Positions 48,520 through 59,290 of a stretch of 64,000 nucleotides of DNA are shown here, piece after piece. This DNA comes from Straminergon stramineum (taxonomy: Eukaryota > Streptophyta > Bryopsida > Hypnales > Calliergonaceae). Below the pieces are notes generated by a model. It saw nothing but the letters and a program-made list of their open reading frames with translations. It did not search any database and was not told the DNA's origin. The position numbers and the translations under genes were made by a program. How positions within the stretch are numbered: position 1 is the stretch's first letter; each line of letters starts with the position of its first letter. The stretch spans positions 13,952,501 to 14,016,500 of the forward strand of contig OY987273.1 in assembly GCA_963920665.1 (NCBI GenBank), given 5' to 3'.

Positions 48520-50202
48520 ATGTCGCAGCTTTGGAGAATTAGAGTTGGACAGGCTAGCACGTCCTCGGTAGAGGTGAAGCTTCGGAAGGTGATTCCAGTC
48601 ATCCCCTCTACCGAACTAGAAAAGTCCCAGCTCATGGAAGATTTGACCTCCATAGGATGCCTAAGGTTTGTAGAGAAAGCCTGGGGCTTTAGGGAAGAGT
48701 CGATGGTGAGGGAACTCTTGGGCAAACTATCCAACGAGTTTGACAACACCTTGAGAGCGGTTCCGCACCTCTAGAAGGAGGATGTTTGGAGAGCAGTTTA
48801 TAGTTTCCGGACACGAGGTTTGGGAATGGCGAATCAGAAGGACAAGTTTGTCCAGGGCAAGTTCCACGGTAACGTCAACCCAAGAGACAGATATGCCACA
48901 GAGGACTACGTTGACGATTGCCACCGCCGACTCCTACAATTCCTCAATCCGATTCTGCATCCAGAAAAGTCATTAAGGTTGACAATTTCCCTCGCGAACA
49001 TGATTTTCGGCGCCCCGAGAGGGAACCGGAAAGTTGAGTGGGCCTGGATCATTTCTGATCTTGTTGTCTAGCTCGTAGGTAGAGTCGAGAAGAGTAGGGC
49101 CACTCCTATGTGTCCATACCTCATCCATCTCTACCATTCCCATCAACTCCTGACCACTATAGAGGAGAAGGTGTGGAGGACTCAAGAAGTCTTCTTGAAG
49201 TATGGAGAATCGGAAACCGATGACAAAGCTAATTCCGGTTCCAACCCGGGAGAAGAAACTGAGTCAGAAGACGAGGAGCTATTGATGCCACCGATCAAGC
49301 GGTAGAAGACGACACCTTACAAATGAGGGATGCTAACCTGTCGCGATATATCAACCCCGGAAGGAAGATCGGAAGTCGAGAAGACCGTATCGAAGGAATC
49401 GGATCCCGAGGATCCGTTCAATCCTCTCATCACCATCATGTGCGACGTGAGAGCGGATTGGGAATTGAAGAGAAGAATCCTGGGTGTGATTGGAAAGTTG
49501 GTGGGAGCGCCGCCAGACAGCGAACTACCGAAGAAGGTAGTGAGCTGCATCTCCGATCCGGTCGAGACCCGAAAACAAGAAGTAGAGATCCGTAGGTTAC
49601 AAGAAGAGGTGGATTGATTGAAGGTAGATTTCCTTGTGCTCAAGGAGAACTCATCCGCCACTCATGTGATGGTAGAGGAGGCTCGGAAAATGGTTGAGCA
49701 GGTGAAGGCCACCTTTGGGGAGACCGAAATGGCCGCAACCAAGGCCAAATTGTTTGACGAGAAGGTGCATGACAAGAAGAAGCCATCCGGTTCCCAAATG
49801 GTTTGGATTCTCACAGACTTTGCCGAACATGTCGAAGCGGTAATGAAGGAGGTGCGAAAAGTGGCGGACTAAATGGAGGTGAGTAGCTGGATATTGTTGG
49901 GAGCTACCTGCTCTCAAGGGATTTAACTCTTAGTCATCTCACTTCCGGATTCATTTCTAGATGCAGCAATAGGGGAGGGGAAGGATGTCACCTCCAAGTC
50001 CAGGAGATCGGAGCACAAGGCGACTCTGGCCGGCACGCTTGGACCGGCCATTGATTTGGATTCAACCCCCGGATCCGTAGCATGCGACCCGGTTCCTAAC
50101 CCTTAGGAGGGGGAACAGAACCGAAACTTGAACAAGATCTTTGAATAGATGGAGCCGGGAACCGAGAGTACCACCATTGGATCTCGGGTGTACAAATATT
50201 AG
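48520..50202 (+). pseudogene. LTR-resident ORF of unit R, broken by stops
   Basis: The frame begins at the ATG at 48520 (MSQLWRIRVG) and is colinear with the L protein to a common C-terminus at 50200-50202. The reading frame is held over nearly all of its ~560 codons. Stops in R that face sense codons in L are Gln to TAG at 49069, 49303, 50104 and 50146, and Trp to stop at 48772 (TAG) and 49615 (TGA). Segments matching L include DRYATEDYVDDCHRRLLQFL, CPYLIHLYHSHQLL, SKESDPEDPF, KVVSCISDPVETRKQE and MVEQVKATFGETEMAATKAK. Its function is unknown; conservation of the frame between two copies says that it was once selected. Confidence 0.65.
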
Positions 50203-51368
50203 GAAGGGTAGGAATGGATCCGGATCTTGTTCCAATCCGCTAAGGTTAAGTAGGACCGGAAGTCCGGCCTGAGCGGTGGAGGGGCTTTTGCGGGCTTTTC
50301 TACCCGTTTGTACTTTAGGGTTGTATATAAGTCAGTCCCTGCGAAGGGTATTGCGAGTCTTCTTTTTGCAAACTTCTTGTACCTTTGTATGTACTCTTGT
50401 ATTGTGTGTGTTTCTCCCAAGCGTGGTAGGGTTGTATGGCGTGGAGTTAGGAAGATGTAGGACTGATTTGTGAATAGATTTCTCCTCTTGGTGTGTGCAT
50501 TTCCAATCCTTGGTGTATGTGAGCGAGTAGTAGAAGTGTTGGGAGTGGACTTCAGTGCCTCAACAAATCTAGACTTTTGAGTTCCGAGTGAGAAAGCTGT
50601 TGTTAGGCTAGGCGGATAGGGAGGGTATCCTTAGTTGTGCTAGAACTCCTAGGTGGGAAATCCAGTTGAGTGTCTAATCTTCCGAGCGATCTCACCGCCT
50701 TAGTTGGTAAATGGAATAGCCCTTGTAGGTATTGGAACGGACGAGTGCACTTATGACCACCTAGATTCGCATAGGTAGGAGGTGACATCAAGGTCGTTGT
50801 AGTATGGGAGGATCGCACAGGGGGTCTTTGTGTGACTTGCAAACCGGATTGTTGTCTTGGTTGTTGTAAGGGATCAAACTGGATTTGAGTTAGTTTAGGA
50901 GAGGAGGAGATAGGACAATGGGCCTTCGGCCACTATAATCCATGGAAGGAGTGGTGGGCCTACCACTCACAAAATCAAGCGGCAACCCCTCTGATGGTCC
51001 AACAAAGGCAAAACTAAACCAAAAGAGGAGTGAGGAGACATATGGACAATCCAAAACAGATTGGTCCAAAGGAGTACTAGGACTGGAAGTGGTGCGGTCC
51101 TCGGATTGAGTTAAATTGGATCAACCGAATATTTAGGGAACCGAAAGGGGAGGAATCCAGTCCGAGATTGTTTGGTGGTTGGTTGTTTTCGGTTTTAGAT
51201 CTAGGATCGGGAAGGAAGGTTTGGAGATTAGTAAAGCTTACTCGCTTAATAAAGCTAAATACTTCATAGGATCTCGTGGGTTCGATCTTTAGAGTCACTT
51301 AGTTATGCTCTAGAGTGATTTTTGTGAGTATAACGGGGAATTTACCTGCCCTATGTTGCGACAACCTC

Positions 51369-51760
51369 CTTCAATGTTGACCAATCCACCTCCTTCTTCA
51401 ACGCATATTCAGCATACACCATTCTCACAAGAAAGAAACAAAAATTGTCGTTTCGATTAGTTGATTCCTCCAAATACAAGTGCTTCCACACCTCACAACA
51501 TCTAAGTATGAAGCCCTAGTCCTTAGAGTATGCAAGATTTAATTTGTTTTGCTTTAGATGTTCTTTGTGCCGACAAAAGGGAAATAACTTGCTGATGTGG
51601 CACCAATTCACATATTTGCAAACCATTTTGTAACTCCAATGCTCAAGTTCATTTCTCCAACCTTTAAATGCCTTAATCTTTGGATGGATCTTAATGGCCA
51701 CATTCTTCTTGCGAATTTTACTGCACTTTTTCCGACCCTTGTCACGGATGAGCTTCATCT
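51369..51760 (-). pseudogene. X1 coding region, 5' part
   Basis: The 80-residue segment 51516-51758 contains KAFKGWRNELEHWSYKMVCK and YVNWCHISKLFPF. These align with X2 at 57181-57504 (GWHHVNSNLTLTTCKLFVDW, CHIDKLFPY). A further piece up to 51369 (MVYAEYALKKEVDW) aligns with the X2 segment MVYVELQLGKMVDW. The frame continues at 44613 beyond units R and L. Confidence 0.55.
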
Positions 51761-51819
51761 CTTGTCATGTAAGGCATTTGATTGTGGCACGCGGCAATGG
51801 TGGGGGCTCATTTTTTGTA

Positions 51820-51940
51820 CACTAGAAGAAAAACATGCTAAATTTAACACAATTCAGGTGACATGAAATTCTAAAGAATGCCAAAAAATGTAGTTTCTGT
51901 ATTGGTTGCTATTGTACCCGTAGTTTCTATGTTGGTTGCT
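51820..51940 (+). mobile_element. Partial copy of the CACTAG MITE family
   Basis: CACTAGAAGAAAAACATGCT at 51820 and the following AATTC and GTAGTTTCTGTATT blocks match the left half of the MITE at 6133. The right end is missing: the sequence breaks at the primer-binding-site-like end of unit C. Confidence 0.5.
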
Positions 51941-51964
51941 GTAAGTACCACTACAACACCAAAA
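51941..51964 (-). other. Primer-binding-site-like sequence next to LTR C
   Basis: On the minus strand, TTTTGGTGTTGTAGTGG follows directly after the C end TTTTACGACA. Plant Gypsy-type LTRs are often followed by TTTGGCGCC-type sites, and this looks like such a site after C-to-T decay. The same block follows the LTR fragment at 42943. The match is inferred by eye only. Confidence 0.4.
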
Positions 51965-54900
51965 TGTCGTAAAATGACTCGAATTATCGTTCCAGGGGAT
52001 TATAAACTGTTGTTGCAAGCCAAGATTTTCCATAAAACAAACTTAAGCTCTCTCTTCACCTCTTTTCTCTCTTTTTCGAATCACTACCTTTCCGGAATCC
52101 AATCCAAATCCACTCCTTTCTGGAATTCGGATCTGTCACTTCTCACACACACTAGTTTTTGGTGCCTCTCTTTTATCCTCAAAGGGTGTGCCTTTGATCT
52201 TGTAGAGGGGTAGGGACTCACTACTCGTATTCCTCACTCTCTCTTCTCTCTCTAAACTACACAAAACACACTTAGACCAAATGTTATACTAGATCAGACC
52301 AAGAAACACTCTCACAACTTCCCGGAGGGCCAATCCAGAAGGCAAGTCACTCAAAGCCATAACAAGTCTTCTCCACTACAACGACAGATCAACAGAAACC
52401 AAAACCGATAGGGGATTGTTAGTCGTTCACTAGATTGATCCTAGAGTTTGGCAAACCTTCCAGGGAGAATAGGATGGGGATTTTTCTGTTGGCAGTTGCT
52501 TATCTCCGCAAGGAACCCTCCCTGGTATCCCGGACTCACACCCACACCACTCCTTGCCGGATTTCCGTTCTAATGTTTTAAAGGCACCGCGCACAAGACT
52601 GTATTCACAAGCCTAAACTATGTCACAAATGTTCCCTCCCAAATCAGATCTAGTCACTTTAGATCCATATTCCTCCTTTCCTCCTCCTCTCTCTTACACT
52701 TCAACACTCTCACAAACAAATACAGAAAAGCTAGATATACGATAGATTAATTCTTGAATGTCCACTTGGTGGCTCAGATTAATGAAAGGATGACAAGATA
52801 CCAACTATATGCAGTAGGATGGAATGAGAGGACAACAAACCTACCCCTCACTTAGAAATCCAAAAACCCAAAGCCAAAAAGCCACCTAGAAATTCAGATG
52901 ACCAATCATAGACCTCCTTCGAGACCCAAAAAGTTACATCCTAGAAATCCGAAACCAAGGCCCACGCTTAGAAACCCAGATTAGATTCAACTTCAAATCA
53001 TAATTAACTAAAACCCTAACTACTTTGCCTTTCGTGCCTTCTTTTGACTACTCCCGCCTTGACTTTCTAGTGCCCGGATGGATGCCCTTGGAGTTGCTTT
53101 TAAAGTCGCCTTCACTGGAGTTGTCCTCAATACTACCCGGGTTTGGATCTTTCGGATTTCTGGAGGGGAGTCTTCGTCTTCCATGTCTTCCTCCTCTGAT
53201 CCATTTTAGTACTCCTCTTTTTTCAGATTTCTCAATCTAAGTGACCACCTTCTCATCTTTTTTTGCCTGAAGAGGTCTCATCCACAACGATGGTGGTCCT
53301 CTCCTGCCTTGGTTAAGGCTGCTGCATGTACTTGAAGCTTTCCGAATAAGTCCGGGTTGGATTCTTCGATCCTCCAATTCGATTTGCGAGGTCACTATGG
53401 ATAAGCAACCTAGGCGTTTGAAGGGTTTCCTTCTTAAGAAGACGGATCTTCCGTATCGGTGGCGAGACAGTGACTTTTGGTGGCGCCAATTCTTGTGCTG
53501 CATTCGGTTCCTTGGTTGGCTCTTGAACTGTCTTCACGCTTCCGCGAATGGTCTTCTCTAGCTGAGTTGAGAAGGGTTCGGTTGAATGTTGGAGAGTCTC
53601 CTAAGGAACTTCCGGTCTTGACGGAAGTGGTAGTAATGTCATTAACTTCACTAGAGTTTCCGTGTCAAAGTGGATTTCCGAAAAGTAGGAAAAATTCATG
53701 ACATGGTCTGGATCGATCCACCCCAAGAGTTGGTGCATCTCCTTCAATACTACATCCATTTGTGATGGGAAGTCAACCAGGATTCGGACTACCTTAGATT
53801 CGGTGAGATATCCTTCCTCTATTAGCCGGTTTTGGACGAGGGAGGCCTTGACAACGAGCTCCACGGGTTTATCTACTAGATCGGATAGATTCTTGACAAG
53901 CTGTAGAGCTTCCTTCTCCCTCTACTTTGGTGTGGCTAACTCTCCTTTTACCCAACTCAACCAAGCTTGAAGGTTAGTCTTCTCCTTCTTCATATTCTCA
54001 ATCTATTTCTCCTTCCGTCCCAGCTCTTCCAGATTCGGAAGTTTCTTGACTTCGTGGAGTATATCCTCTAGTTCAACCTTCAACTCCTTACTAATCCTTC
54101 TCAGAAGGTTTGCCAAGGCCTTGTGGTACTCCTGTGCTTGCAACACCTAGTTGAATCCGGTTTTGAAGAACCTGGAAATGTCTTTTTTTGGCTTCTCGGA
54201 AACCTTCTTCGAAACATGGAGTTTCTTGCGTGATGCCGGATCGGTAGATTTCCTTCCTCTTTGATCTATGAGTTGCTCCTCTTCTTCCAGCTCTTCCTCT
54301 TCTTCGAATGCCGGCTCCTCTGCCTCCACTTCGTTCATGAGGCCGTAATGTAGGATTGTGGATCCGGTGTTGTACTCTACCATTTCTGCATCACTCAAGA
54401 GTTCCGCATGATGGTAGAGGTGGAATAGGTAAGGACCAATTGGGCTAGTCTTTGCCTTTCCTACATTGACGGCAAGCTTAGAGACTACTACTCCAATGAC
54501 TTTGCCCCAGTTAATTAGTCTACCCTCCATTGCATTGAAAATGGTGTTGGCTACTGTAAACATAACCCGGGTAGGCTTATCCGGATATAGGATTGGGATA
54601 AGGAACTCTAAAACGTGCTTCTACTTCCCATCTAGACAGTCACTGATGGCATACCCTTCCTTAAAATGGGTTGCATTCCGGAACTTCCCTATCGTGAATT
54701 TATCCATTCGGGAGGCTAATTTGGATCCCTTCCAGGGGAATCCGTATACCTTTATCCAAACCTCTTCCATCTAGGTTCCGGTTCACCCCCTCATTGTCAG
54801 CTCATATTGATTCAGAGCTCCTAGGACGAGATCCTGAATCATCCGATCATTCTTTATAGTCTATGGCCTAAGAAATAGACCAACACACCCTATTGTGCTT

Positions 54901-55442
54901 AGGTTGTCTTCTAACTGTGACCGATCCCTCAGCCTTTTCAGAATGGTCAGATAGACCATCCATGCCGTAACTAATGGCTTCTAAATATCTCCCTTCGCCA
55001 TTGAGAACTAGAACTAGGTTTTAGATGTAGTGGAGACAAACAATCAGTAGCTCCTAAATTGATTACTAACTCACCACTCTTTCTCTCAACTATACGAGCA
55101 CAAAACTGCTGCGGAAAAAAGAGGGAGGAGAAATGAAAGTGGCAGGGTTAAGTACCTGTCATCCTACCAACCGTTCCAGAAGCGGACTGTTTACCCATAA
55201 CGGTTCTTTAGATTCCTAGACCAGAACTCTAGACCATAGGCTGTCGCTATCTGGATTTTCGGAATCTGGATCCATCCTGGATCCTTTTACGGAACACTTG
55301 GATCATCCTCTCTGCCTTAATGCGATGTTTAGGCTAAGAGGATTCTAATTCTATTTGCCTATTGGAAATTTTGAAAAATTCTATACTAATATAGACCTAT
55401 TTTATACTAACCCGGTGGATTCCGAGATTACGTCTCACAACA
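51965..55442 (-). mobile_element. Long LTR C (about 3,478 bp) of the A/B subfamily
   Basis: Minus-strand start TGTTGTGAGACG at 55442; proposed end TTTTACGACA at 51965. The stretch from 55442 to about 52612 is colinear with unit B; below that, B is cut by A, so C shows what the complete unit looks like. It has TG...CA ends and a primer-binding-site-like sequence just inside, so C would be the 5' LTR of an element whose body has been lost or replaced to the left. CAAAC follows its start (55443-55447), a possible target site with no partner visible. Confidence 0.6.
53237..54980 (-). pseudogene. LTR-resident ORF of unit C, decayed
   Basis: The minus-strand frame runs from about 54980 to 53237 with interruptions. 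The best segment, 54147-54563, holds INWGKVIGVVVSKLAVNVGK, PYLFHLYHHAELLS and an acidic run EEEEELEEEEQL. Segments 53601-53864 and 53237-53537 match unit B or continue the frame. The pattern Trp, then Leu-Val repeats, then PYLxHLYHxxxLL, then an acidic run is the same as in L and R, so the two LTR subfamilies carry related proteins. In-frame stops break it. Confidence 0.55.
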
Positions 55443-55849
55443 CAAACCATATGGAAAAATATGGAAAAATGCAACAATATGAACTTATACTAAAACTCTC
55501 ATAGATCATGCAGTTTAAATTTATTGAGGGTTCTTTGTGTAGACTCAAAGTTACTAGAATTCTTATTTTTTTAAAACACTACACAAATTTTGCAAGAAAT
55601 TAACATTTACACAACTTGAAATCATCAAAATTTGTCAAAAATTCAAATGTTTGGACCCAAATGCAATCACATTTTTATTCACAAAAAAAATAAACATTCT
55701 TGTATTTCAACAAAAATAAGGACAAAACCTTTTTCTTCATATATCTTGGAAAAAGTACATAGTCATAAGAGAAGCAAGAGCCACCTAATTTATACTCCAT
55801 CCATTTCCCCCTATTCATCCCTTTTCTTCTTTTCTAGTTCTCTTTGGGC

Positions 55850-57504
55850 TCTTGCCACTCTCTCTTCCCTCTTCAAAAGAGTCGGTCATGGTTCCACATC
55901 TTATTTTGGATCCACCACTTCTTGAACAACAACATCAACTTGATGTGTGCCTTTGGCCACAACATCTTCTCCTCCAACTTCTGTTCCAATCTCTTCACTA
56001 GAGCTAACTTCATCTTCAACTTCTCTATTTCTATAGTGGATGAAAAATCTTCAACATCCATAGACAATGAATCTGATTGCAATGACCGGTCAATAGGATT
56101 TGCATCCTTCATCCCCCTCAAGCGGTTCAATGTCGATCTTGCCTTTTCCGCACCTCCTTTTTCAATGGCAAGGTTGTTTTCTTCCATCCTACATTTTCCC
56201 ATTATTGTTTGAAGTCATTCATCCATAACAGGATTGACATTTGAATTGGATCCTCCATCTTCTCCCTTATTGAATTTGAGGTAAAATTGTTCTAGTTCTC
56301 CCATTTGTCTTTGTTGGGTTGCCAAACGAGTTTTTCCATCTTGAATTAGTTCTTTGAAGATACCTACATCCTCAACCTAAATTTCTTGTGCGCTCCGCTT
56401 CTCTATGATCTCACACTCCCTTTCTTTGTCTTTGAGATCCATTAAAAGCATCTCCAACTCCACTTTATAGGATTCTTTTGTTCACTAATTATTGTCTTCT
56501 CCAAGTACACCTTCATGTTCTTGTTTCATTTCAAGAAATACTTCCATGGAAGGCAATTTCATCAAGGTCAAAGGAATCTCTTCTTCAACTTCACTCTCCC
56601 CATCTAGCCTATCTTCATTAATTTCTTATAAACAAGCTTGCACATAGTGGAACACTTCGTCATCTTTGGGATGACAGACCCCTATTGGTTCCACAGACAT
56701 AAAAGGTTCTCCGTACACTGTTGTTGTCCATCGCATGTTGCCTTCTTCTGATACCACCAACGATAAGTTTTCTTCCATTAATGTATCTTCGATCTTGTCC
56801 CTAGGTTCTAGCAATACTTCTTCATCGGAGTCCGATTCTCCAATTGACGTTGACCAAATATATTTCTCATCTACCACTCCTTCTACAATGTTCTTTTCGG
56901 GCCCTAGCCCATCCCGAGGATTATTTGAAGGACCCGCCATTGGAATGTCTTCAGTAGTTGGAAGGGTGACGTTCTTGAAGGTCTTGAAGGTCTTCCAATC
57001 TACCATTTTCCCCAATTGTAACTCTACATATACCATTTGGCATATGCCCATTGAGACTTCACTGTGTGGAATTTTTTGCTTTCCATACAATTCTCAGTAC
57101 ACTTCAATACATCTCTCGATAAATGCATCATCCTTTCAATAATGAAGATTTGCTTGGTTTTGCCTCACATGGTGAATGTGTCAATGGTAAGGGAATAGCT
57201 TGTCGATATGGCACCAATCCACAAATAACTTGCAAGTCGTCAAGGTCAAATTGGAATTTACATGATGCCATCCCTGATATGCCTTAGTCGATGGGTCAAG
57301 AAGGGCGCTTCGTTGCCTACGATGGTGATCTCCTTTCTTCTTCGTCATCTTGTCTTGTCGCTCTACCGTAAAGAGAACTAGATTTTTGTCGATAATATAA
57401 CCGAAGATATGAATTTGTAAATGTGGAAGCCACAACACATGTCGGTGCCCAAACTTCCAACTAACGAACCGGTAGTCAGACGCTTCACAATGGATGAAAG
57501 GCAC
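55850..57504 (-). pseudogene. X2 coding region, paralogue of X1
   Basis: Minus-strand segments 57181-57504, 56626-57090 and 55873-56202 follow the order of X1. The first has GWHHVNSNLTLTTCKLFVDW and CHIDKLFPY. The second has MVYVELQLGKMVDW, then an acidic Ser/Glu/Asp-rich stretch (SIGESDSDEEVLLEPRD). The third is a coiled coil (KLKMKLALVKRLEQKLEEKM). Stops lie between segments. The family is not recognised and no enzyme motif is visible. A minisatellite of GGCGACC-type units lies just upstream (57540-57880), as it does upstream of the kinase-like gene. Confidence 0.5.
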
Positions 57505-57539
57505 AATGTGACTAAGGAAGTGGTGACCTAAGAATCCAA

Positions 57540-57880
57540 CATCCCTTTAAGTACCCGAAGTCGCCTAGGGTGCATGCGGGTCCAGGTCCCACTGTCTAAT
57601 AACTACCATTCTTGACAAATTAGAATTTTCAAAAAGAGACCTTGGGTATAGGGCAACTGTGGGTATAGGGGGGTGCCTACATATAGGGCCACCACAGGTC
57701 TTGGGCAACCGCAGGTGATAGGGTGACTACGGGTATTTGATTTAGGAAGGTCTTCCAGTTCATGACGATGGAGGTGGCTACATATGGGGCAACCATGGGT
57801 CTAAGATTCAAAAAGGTCTTTCTTTTTGTGACGACGGGGGCGACTACATATAGGGCGACCGCGGGTCAAGGGCGCCAAAA
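57540..57880 (-). repeat. Degenerate minisatellite, unit about GACCCRCGGTCGCCC (upstream of X2)
   Basis: On the plus strand the words GGGCAACTGTGGGTAT, GGGCAACCGCAGGTGAT, GGGCAACCATGGGTCT and GGGCGACCGCGGGTCA recur with irregular spacing, several preceded by CTACATATA. The complement matches the repeat at 60370-60630 and the one at 63615-63800. Confidence 0.6.
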
Positions 57881-58999
57881 AACATTAGTTTGACTTTCCC
57901 CCCTTACAAATTGGAGGGAAGGTGTTCAAACTTTTGAAGTACCACTCCCCCTTTTTTGAGGAATAACTCCAAAAAAATCCTAAAACTAAGGCATTCAATA
58001 CTAAGTGATCAAGAGTTAATTAAGTAATAAAGAAAGCAAATTGGTTTAGGAAGTGGAGATTTGGAAAAGCCCTTCTCCCTAACATTTCATTTCTCCTTCA
58101 TCCATCCTTGTGGTCATGTAAAATTCAACATGACCATTTCCTATTTTAATTTCTGGAGGGGGTACATTTAAAGGAGACCTTTCCTTTTGGGGGAAACCAT
58201 ATACAAAAAAAATCCTAACACCATGGGATGCATGAAGATAAATCTTTTTATCTACATAAGAAATGGTTTAAGAAATGGAGACTTGGGGGAAGCCCTTCTC
58301 CTCATCATTTCATTTTCCATCCTCCAACATAGGAATTTCAATATGATCCTCCCCTTGATACATCAAGGGGATTTAAAATACATTTGAAGGGGTGAATGAA
58401 TATTGAATTTATTGAAGATTAAAAAGTTAGGAAATGACACTTTGAATGGTTTATATCTTACAAGTACAAGGTTTAGGAGTTCAAAATTTTTTACGACATA
58501 TAATGAAAAGCAACTCACATGTGTTTGTCATTTTATCCATCCTAAAAAATAGAAGTACATTACTTTTTGGGGGGCATACATGGAGAAGGTCCATGGTTTT
58601 TCTATAGGATTTAGGGTATAGGGTTAGGGTATAGGGTTTTGAAAGCCCGCTTCAATTTTTCTAACTAGTCATAGTAAAATTTTTGTATTTTTAGACTGAT
58701 TCTATAGTAATAACTAACCACCAACATTGAAGGATAGGTCAATTATAGTGTATGAAAGATGCAATTAAGCCTAACTTCATGAGAGTTGGAGATGGCTGAC
58801 ATCCTCTACTATGGTAGTTCCTAGACTGACGTGACTTTAAGATAGAGGCGATTGATGGTGTAGGGTGAGTTCAGGTCCTAAGCGACCGCAGGTGGAGGCG
58901 TGCCTTCCAATCTAGAGAAGTTTTAATAAGTGTAATGAATTCAATTTTCAACATTCAAGAACAAGTCACTTCATTAGGACCTTGGGATCTTCAAGGCAT

Positions 59000-59200
59000 C
59001 TTCGAGTGATGCATGGAAGTTATTGGCTTCCTGGAAGTCATTGTTCTTGTGGAGGTCTTAGGTTCGATCCCCAATGATATCAATTTGGTTTGGTTCTTGT
59101 AGCCAACCTCAAAAACAAAACAAAAAACATCAAGTTGATTCCGTGTGGTATGTGGGAGGGAAGGTGATTTCATTCTGAAGGTCTAGGGGATGGTCCATGA
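59000..59200 (+). repeat. Possible tRNA-derived SINE fragment
   Basis: TAGGTTCGATCCCC near 59048-59061 is a good RNA polymerase III B-box. It is preceded by CTTGTGGAGGTC, the usual context in plant tRNA-derived SINEs. An A-box-like TGGAAGTTATTGG lies about 35 bases upstream. The tail is A-rich (near 59105-59128). No clean target duplication was found. Confidence 0.35.
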
Positions 59201-59214
59201 GAGTTATAGGAAAT

Positions 59215-59290
59215 CAATATTGAATTTTGTATGGAAATGTTTGTGGTGCAACCTTGTACCTCATACATTTCCATATGAAATTCAATATTG
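59215..59290. repeat. Hairpin, 26-base arms, 24-base loop
   Basis: CAATATTGAATTTTGTATGG at 59215 pairs with CCATATGAAATTCAATATTG ending at 59290, with only two mismatches over 26 bases. It could be a small foldback element or a chance survivor of a larger one; no duplication is seen. Confidence 0.65.

Larger units (their letters stand above)
44619..51363 (+). mobile_element. Solo-LTR-like unit R (about 3,367 bp), split by unit L, ACCTC duplication
   Basis: R starts TATCGTGACG (an altered TGTCGTGACG) at 44619 and ends TGTTGCGACA at 51363. ACCTC flanks both ends (44614-44618 and 51364-51368). R is interrupted at 44974/48348 by L in the opposite orientation; without L it is about 3,367 bp, almost exactly the length of L. 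TG...CA ends, a short terminal inverted repeat (TGTCRCAAC/GTTGCGACA) and 5-bp duplications fit an LTR. No internal retrotransposon genes accompany it, so it is best read as a solo LTR formed by recombination between two LTRs. Confidence 0.85.

Noticed and set aside
51947..51966. CACTACAACACC as the end of another CACTA element
   Set aside because: It matches the primer-binding-site-like block next to LTR C and has no inverted partner.
58609..58640. Interstitial telomere sequence (TTTAGGG-like)
   Set aside because: Only a few degenerate TATAGGG/TTAGGG words; too short to call.
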